Source of the DNA: Nitrospirota bacterium | GTDB taxonomy: Bacteria > Nitrospirota > Nitrospiria > SBBL01 > JAADHI01 | Direction of reading: 5' to 3' | Assembly: GCA_029261135.1 (NCBI GenBank) | Contig: JAJDBX010000074.1 | Coordinates: 1 to 64,000, forward strand | DNA: 64,000 bases | Shown here: positions 59,381 to 64,000 of the stretch, in pieces | Numbering within the stretch: position 1 is the stretch's first letter | How the letters are laid out: every line of letters begins with the position of its first letter | The notes under the pieces: model-generated | The model's database searches: none | Told to the model about the DNA's origin: nothing | What the model saw: the letters and a program-made list of their open reading frames with translations, nothing else | Program-made: the position numbers and the translations under genes

Positions 59381-60616
59381 TCAATCTAATTCTATTTCAA
59401 AATTCGCATCAAGCCACGAACTTCCAATAAAAAATGTCTTGTCTGAGTTCATCACTTCAAAAACAATGGCGTTATCCGTCTTATGGAAACATTTGTCAAA
59501 ATGAGTATCAGTGTTTGTTAGTCCAAAACATATTGAGTATGAGCCAGGGCCTAAATTACAGTCAAAAACAAGCCGAAATGATACTTTTTGACCTGAAGCG
59601 AGATCCTCTAATACTTGCTTTGTATGCCATGTGTTAGCGCCCCAGATGATATGACCGGTACGATCTGTTATTCTGTGACCAAGTACAAGTTTTTTGAGTT
59701 TAGATTGGACAATGACCTGAGATTCAATCAACAGTTTTTGGCCAACACACACCTTTTGTATCGGCAACCCGGTGTTTGCATCCTTCAATTCAAGTGATTC
59801 CAGGTAAGCCTCCTTTGTCCCAAATTCTGTAACCAACCAACCATTTTTTTTACGCCTTTGCTCAATGCCAAGCTTAGTATTTTCTTTTTCAGCAATTAGA
59901 GCATTGTAGTAGTCAACTACTTCGTCAGGCATAGCATCCTTTAGGATTCTGCCCTTATCTAATAATATTACTCTTTCGCATAATGCTCGTACATCCTCCA
60001 TGCCGTGGGTAACAAATAGTAGAGACGTCCCCTGCTCTTTGAATTGTCGTATACGATCAAAACTTTTATGCTGGAAATACATATCACCCACCGAAAGAGC
60101 CTCATCGATAATCAAAATTTCTGGTCTGAATGCAGTTGCTACGGAAAATGCGACACGCATCTGCATTCCAGTAGAATACGTCTGTATCGCTTGATCAAAA
60201 TATTCTCCAATCTCAGCAAATGCCTCAATTTCCGGCATCATAGCGTCGACTTCTGATTGGGTAAACCCCATCAAACCTGCCGAATGAAGAACATTTTGCC
60301 TGCCAGTCAGTTGGACATTGAAACCCATGCCCAACTCCAAAATAGCAGAAACGCGGCCACTAATTTGGACAGTTCCTTCAGTAGGTCTAAGTGTACCAGT
60401 AATAAGTTTGAGGAGGGTACTCTTACCTGCCCCGTTCTGCCCAACAATACCCACCGCTTCTCCTGGCTCAATTGCAAACGAAATTTGTCGGAGCACCCAT
60501 TGCTCCGACAAAGAGTGAATTGGGAATCCGAACCAAGATAAAACACGACGCCATTCACTTGAATAACCAATAAATGCTTTTCCCAAATTGTTAACACAAA
60601 GTCGTCCCTGGCTCAC
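59381..60616 (-). CDS. wzt: ABC exporter ATPase, Wzt-like, with C-terminal binding domain
   Basis: A 411-residue ATP-binding protein of the O-antigen ABC exporter. The Walker A is GQNGAGKST, the signature is YSTGMQMRVAF and the Walker B is ILIIDEALSVGD, with the H-loop in LFVTHGMEDV. The ATPase part ends near residue 245. The remaining 165 residues form a beta-rich C-terminal domain (LVTEFGTKEAYLESLEL...) like that of Wzt proteins, which recognise a modified chain end. This suggests that chain length and export depend on a terminal modification, possibly a methyl or sulfate made here. The start is GTG, overlapping the Wzm stop. Confidence 0.92.
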   Translation of the reverse strand: MSQGRLCVNNLGKAFIGYSSEWRRVLSWFGFPIHSLSEQWVLRQISFAIEPGEAVGIVGQNGAGKSTLLKLITGTLRPTEGTVQISGRVSAILELGMGFNVQLTGRQNVLHSAGLMGFTQSEVDAMMPEIEAFAEIGEYFDQAIQTYSTGMQMRVAFSVATAFRPEILIIDEALSVGDMYFQHKSFDRIRQFKEQGTSLLFVTHGMEDVRALCERVILLDKGRILKDAMPDEVVDYYNALIAEKENTKLGIEQRRKKNGWLVTEFGTKEAYLESLELKDANTGLPIQKVCVGQKLLIESQVIVQSKLKKLVLGHRITDRTGHIIWGANTWHTKQVLEDLASGQKVSFRLVFDCNLGPGSYSICFGLTNTDTHFDKCFHKTDNAIVFEVMNSDKTFFIGSSWLDANFEIELD

Positions 60617-61407
60617 AGCACATCCACCATTTCAGCACTGGCTCTACGGAACAGGAATAAAGCCCCAAGTATCAACAATGCTGAAACTACCGACACCCCC
60701 ACTAGCCCTTTCCATGGTGGCGCCGTCCCAAAGACTAGAACATTCTGATAGGCTGTTACAATATGTGATAATGGATTCAGAACAAGCCAACCCTTAAAGC
60801 GCCCTGGAATAATGCTCTTCATATAAACGATTGGGGTAAACCAAAACAAAAACTGAAAAACAACAGGAGTGATCTGTCCCACATCTCGAATAAACACATT
60901 AAGCACTCCTAAAATCAAACCAAGACCAATCGCCAATACCATATTTAAAATAACCAGAACAGGAAGCCAAAGAATCATAATGCCGGGCGTATGGCCTAAC
61001 AATGAGAACACGACAAGAGAAGCTAAAAAAAGTGCAGAATTACTGACAAGTGCACTGCCTGACACAATTAAGGGTAAACAAATTTTTGGGAATACAAGTT
61101 TCTTAAGTATATTGCTATTTTCTAAAAATATATTCAAACAACGCATTACAATTTCTAAAAATAAAGACCATGCTAGCATCCCAGCCATCAAATAAATTGC
61201 ATAGGCGTAGGTATTTGTGATCCCAGGGAGCTTCGCTGACATTATTAATGATAAAACAAATGCATAAATTACCACCTGTGCAAGAGGATGGAGAATCATC
61301 CAAATCACGCCTAATTTGCTTCGAGCAAATCGAGTTAAGAACTCCATTTTAATTGAGGATATAATAAAATGCCTATACTTCCAAGCTCCTTTGAACATCT
61401 CTGTCAT
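60613..61407 (-). CDS. wzm: ABC exporter permease, Wzm-like
   Basis: A 264-residue permease with six membrane helices (about residues 35-55, 62-82, 115-135, 143-163, 175-195 and 230-250). The N-terminal RYLIWLMVR-like segment is FKGAWKYRHFIISSIKMEFLTRFARSKLGVIW (core only), typical of ABC-2 polysaccharide exporters. It forms the channel with Wzt. GTGA overlap with wzt makes the pair translationally coupled. About 237 nt separate it from gmd. Confidence 0.92.
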   Translation of the reverse strand: MTEMFKGAWKYRHFIISSIKMEFLTRFARSKLGVIWMILHPLAQVVIYAFVLSLIMSAKLPGITNTYAYAIYLMAGMLAWSLFLEIVMRCLNIFLENSNILKKLVFPKICLPLIVSGSALVSNSALFLASLVVFSLLGHTPGIMILWLPVLVILNMVLAIGLGLILGVLNVFIRDVGQITPVVFQFLFWFTPIVYMKSIIPGRFKGWLVLNPLSHIVTAYQNVLVFGTAPPWKGLVGVSVVSALLILGALFLFRRASAEMVDVL

Positions 61408-61644
61408 ACTTAGTCCTGCGGTGAAAAATTTCGTTGATTTAGTCTCTAACTAGGTACGGGGAGACCCTGTGGAACAACGTTCCCTATTCAACTAAACAAT
61501 GCTTATGTTAGGATATGTCGGGAACAGATATCAATATTTATAAAACAACAACGAAATCTTTGAGGAACATTTGCCGTTTTTCCAGAACAAGTTTTTTTGC
61601 CTAAACAACACGCGACAAACGCTTCAGACAATTCAATCACATTG

Positions 61645-62622
<978 letters not shown>

Positions 62623-62731
62623 TTAAGCAGAGGACAACGTGAGGTCTCACATCACCTGTTCTATCATAAAAAAATACAATCTACCTTAATATTACAAATT
62701 GTGAATTGAGTTATCAAAACTGGCCTACATC

Positions 62732-62751
62732 TTAAAGAACGTATTCTTTAA
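62732..62751. repeat. 20-nt perfect inverted repeat
   Basis: TTAAAGAA-CGTA-TTCTTTAA, an 8-bp stem with a 4-nt loop, in the 211-nt gap between the RmlC-like gene and gmd. An A-run lies on its right on the plus strand, so on the minus strand the T-run precedes the hairpin and it is not a standard terminator for the genes here. It may be an operator or pausing hairpin. Confidence 0.35.
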
Positions 62752-62815
62752 AAAAAATAACCCCCAATAAAAGCTTAAGAGCATCAGCTGTTTATACCAG
62801 ATATAGTATGCTCAT

Positions 62816-63307
62816 TCAAGCAGAAAGCTCCGCTAAATCCAATACAAAAGGTGATTCAGAATCATCTTCATGCCTAATCTCATCAATTTTTTCTTTCTTC
62901 CTCTGGCCCATAAAAAGACGGTTAGGACAGTTGATCACAACACCATCTTTTTCACCCACGTTTTGATAGGCATGAACCACCCCCTCAGGGACAATAACAA
63001 CTGCGCGCGCGTCTTCACCAACGACAACCTGAGTTTTATTTTGATATGTTGGGCTGCTCTTCCTATTATCCCAGAGCGTCACCTTAAAATTTGATGGCCC
63101 AACAAAACAAAAATAATCTGTCTGCTCAATATGCTCATGTGGCCCTCGCATGATGCCAGGATAGGACAGAGAAATATAAGACATGACCGGGAAGACCGAT
63201 TTTTCCACTTCATCTTCTCTAAAAAGTTCTGCAAGCCATCCTCGCTCATCCACATATTTTTTAATGGGGCGGATTTCGACCCCGACAATATCTCCTTTTT
63301 TAAACAT
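62816..63307 (-). CDS. RmlC-like (dTDP-4-dehydrorhamnose 3,5-epimerase family) protein
   Basis: A 163-residue cupin-fold protein. RmlC epimerises C3 and C5 of dTDP-4-keto-6-deoxyglucose. The active-site His is seen in MRGPHEHIEQTDYF, which differs from the usual RGLHyQ motif, and a second segment is VPEGVVHAYQNVG. The altered motif suggests a relative acting on another keto sugar, or a 3-epimerase only. The start is ATG 63307, overlapping the reductase stop (TGATG); the longer ORF to 63328 runs into the reductase. Confidence 0.78.
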   Translation of the reverse strand: MFKKGDIVGVEIRPIKKYVDERGWLAELFREDEVEKSVFPVMSYISLSYPGIMRGPHEHIEQTDYFCFVGPSNFKVTLWDNRKSSPTYQNKTQVVVGEDARAVVIVPEGVVHAYQNVGEKDGVVINCPNRLFMGQRKKEKIDEIRHEDDSESPFVLDLAELSA

Positions 63308-64000
63308 CACGGCTCCGACCCAGAACAAATAAATTGTTTAAGGGCTATCTCCCAATGGGGGAGAGAGCTTTTTATCTTTTCTTTTGCCTTTTCTACTGAA
63401 AGGGCTGAGTACAAAGGACGGCTGGCGGCACGTGGAAATTCAGCACTCGAACATGGAAGCAATTCTACTCTCAACCCTGCCTCTTCAACGATCTTACAGG
63501 CAAATTCATACCAGCTACAACATCCACTGTTAGTCAAATGATAAGTACCGGTAACCTTTTGCTTGATCAATTCTAATGTCGCTTTTGAAAGATCTTCAGT
63601 CCATGTCGGGGAACCCACTTGATCATGAACCATCTTTAGAACCCTGTTTGTTTTCGCGAGATTAAGGACTGTATCGACAAAATGATTTCCGCCACTCCCG
63701 TAAAGCCACTGGGTACGAATAATGAGATGATCTTGGAGGCGAGTTCGAATTTGACACTCCCCTTCCCACTTTGATGCACCATAAACATTGATTGGATGAA
63801 TAGGATCTTCCTCTTGATACGGGGTATTGGACGAGCCATCAAAAACATAATCCGTGCTAAAGTGAACTAGAAAAGCCCCGATTTGACGGGCAGCGTCTGC
63901 GATGTTCCCTGGCCCTGCCCCATTGACTAAAAAAGCCCGTTCTTTTTCTTGTTCACAAAGATCAACCTGCGCAAAAGCTGCACAGTTCACAATCAACTCG
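63307..64000 (-). CDS. rmlD: RmlD-like dTDP-4-dehydrorhamnose reductase, 5' partial
   Basis: The 5' end lies beyond the right edge, so only about 230 C-terminal residues are visible and the NAD-binding loop is missing. What remains is typical: LIVNCAAFAQVDLCE, FLVHFSTDYVFDGSS, catalytic Tyr/Lys in NVYGASKWEGE, WLYGSGGNHFVDTV and DQVGSPTW. RmlD reduces the 4-keto group to give dTDP-L-rhamnose; with Gmd it could instead act as a GDP-4-keto-6-deoxymannose reductase. The TTG near 63996 is not a start: the ORF is open to the edge. Confidence 0.85.
   Translation of the reverse strand, partial: ELIVNCAAFAQVDLCEQEKERAFLVNGAGPGNIADAARQIGAFLVHFSTDYVFDGSSNTPYQEEDPIHPINVYGASKWEGECQIRTRLQDHLIIRTQWLYGSGGNHFVDTVLNLAKTNRVLKMVHDQVGSPTWTEDLSKATLELIKQKVTGTYHLTNSGCCSWYEFACKIVEEAGLRVELLPCSSAEFPRAASRPLYSALSVEKAKEKIKSSLPHWEIALKQFICSGSEP

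Overview
The window is Gram-negative bacterial chromosome. Outer-membrane and envelope functions are prominent: two periplasmic lytic transglycosylases, a Wzm/Wzt ABC exporter with heptose and deoxysugar genes, a PEP-CTERM-type sigma-54 regulator, a DnaJ-PilZ protein and a c-di-GMP-I riboswitch. There is no rRNA or taxonomic marker. The gene content would fit a deltaproteobacterial, Nitrospirota-like or Nitrospinota-like lineage, but this is only a guess. There is no plasmid, phage, transposase or CRISPR signal. By eye, positions 1-34 kb are of moderate GC. The surface-polysaccharide region from about 34.5 kb to the right edge is clearly more AT-rich.

Layout. 0-9 kb: a few unknown proteins, an aldo/keto reductase, a methionine-salvage trio (mtnB-mtnD-mtnC), a tiny lysine-rich protein, two unknown membrane-anchored proteins (one with an SH3 domain), a VOC/glyoxalase protein and a PrsR-like sigma-54 response regulator. 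9.3-25.8 kb: one minus-strand operon for complex I, nuoABCDEFGHIJK followed by an MrpD-like subunit, an 85-aa membrane protein and a second antiporter-like subunit with a NuoL-type tail, then nuoM and nuoN. There is no ordinary nuoL. A good sigma-70 promoter lies just upstream of nuoA. 26-34 kb: a chagasin-like protease inhibitor, tRNA-Glu(CTC), a DnaJ-PilZ fusion, a lytic transglycosylase under a c-di-GMP-I riboswitch with terminator and a candidate antiterminator, a cupredoxin-containing secreted protein, a TPR protein coupled to MltB, and a DUF4231 (SLATT-type 2TM) protein next to an HD phosphohydrolase. 34.5-64 kb: about 26 minus-strand genes for a surface polysaccharide, continuing past the right edge.

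How the genes work together. The nuo operon encodes the full NADH-oxidising module (NuoEFG), the Q-module (NuoBCDI) and a membrane arm that should contain four antiporter-like subunits rather than three. In the polysaccharide region a tightly overlapping block encodes GmhA-like, HddA-like, GmhB-like and HddC-like proteins, the four steps to GDP-D-glycero-D-manno-heptose. A transaldolase-like gene at its end might supply or drain sedoheptulose 7-phosphate. Oxidoreductases and epimerases, an unusual UDP-glucose-dehydrogenase-like protein without the catalytic cysteine, Gmd, and RmlC-like and RmlD-like proteins would modify sugars. Several glycosyltransferases, five methyltransferase-type proteins and a sulfotransferase would build and decorate the chain, and Wzm/Wzt (Wzt with a C-terminal carbohydrate-binding domain) would export it.

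Most notable: the complete riboswitch-terminator-antiterminator unit at 28.35-28.56 kb next to a PilZ protein; the complex I operon in which nuoL is replaced by a three-gene Mrp-like module; the dehydrogenase with Thr in place of the catalytic Cys; the heptose block with its transaldolase; and the HD-phosphohydrolase/DUF4231 pair.
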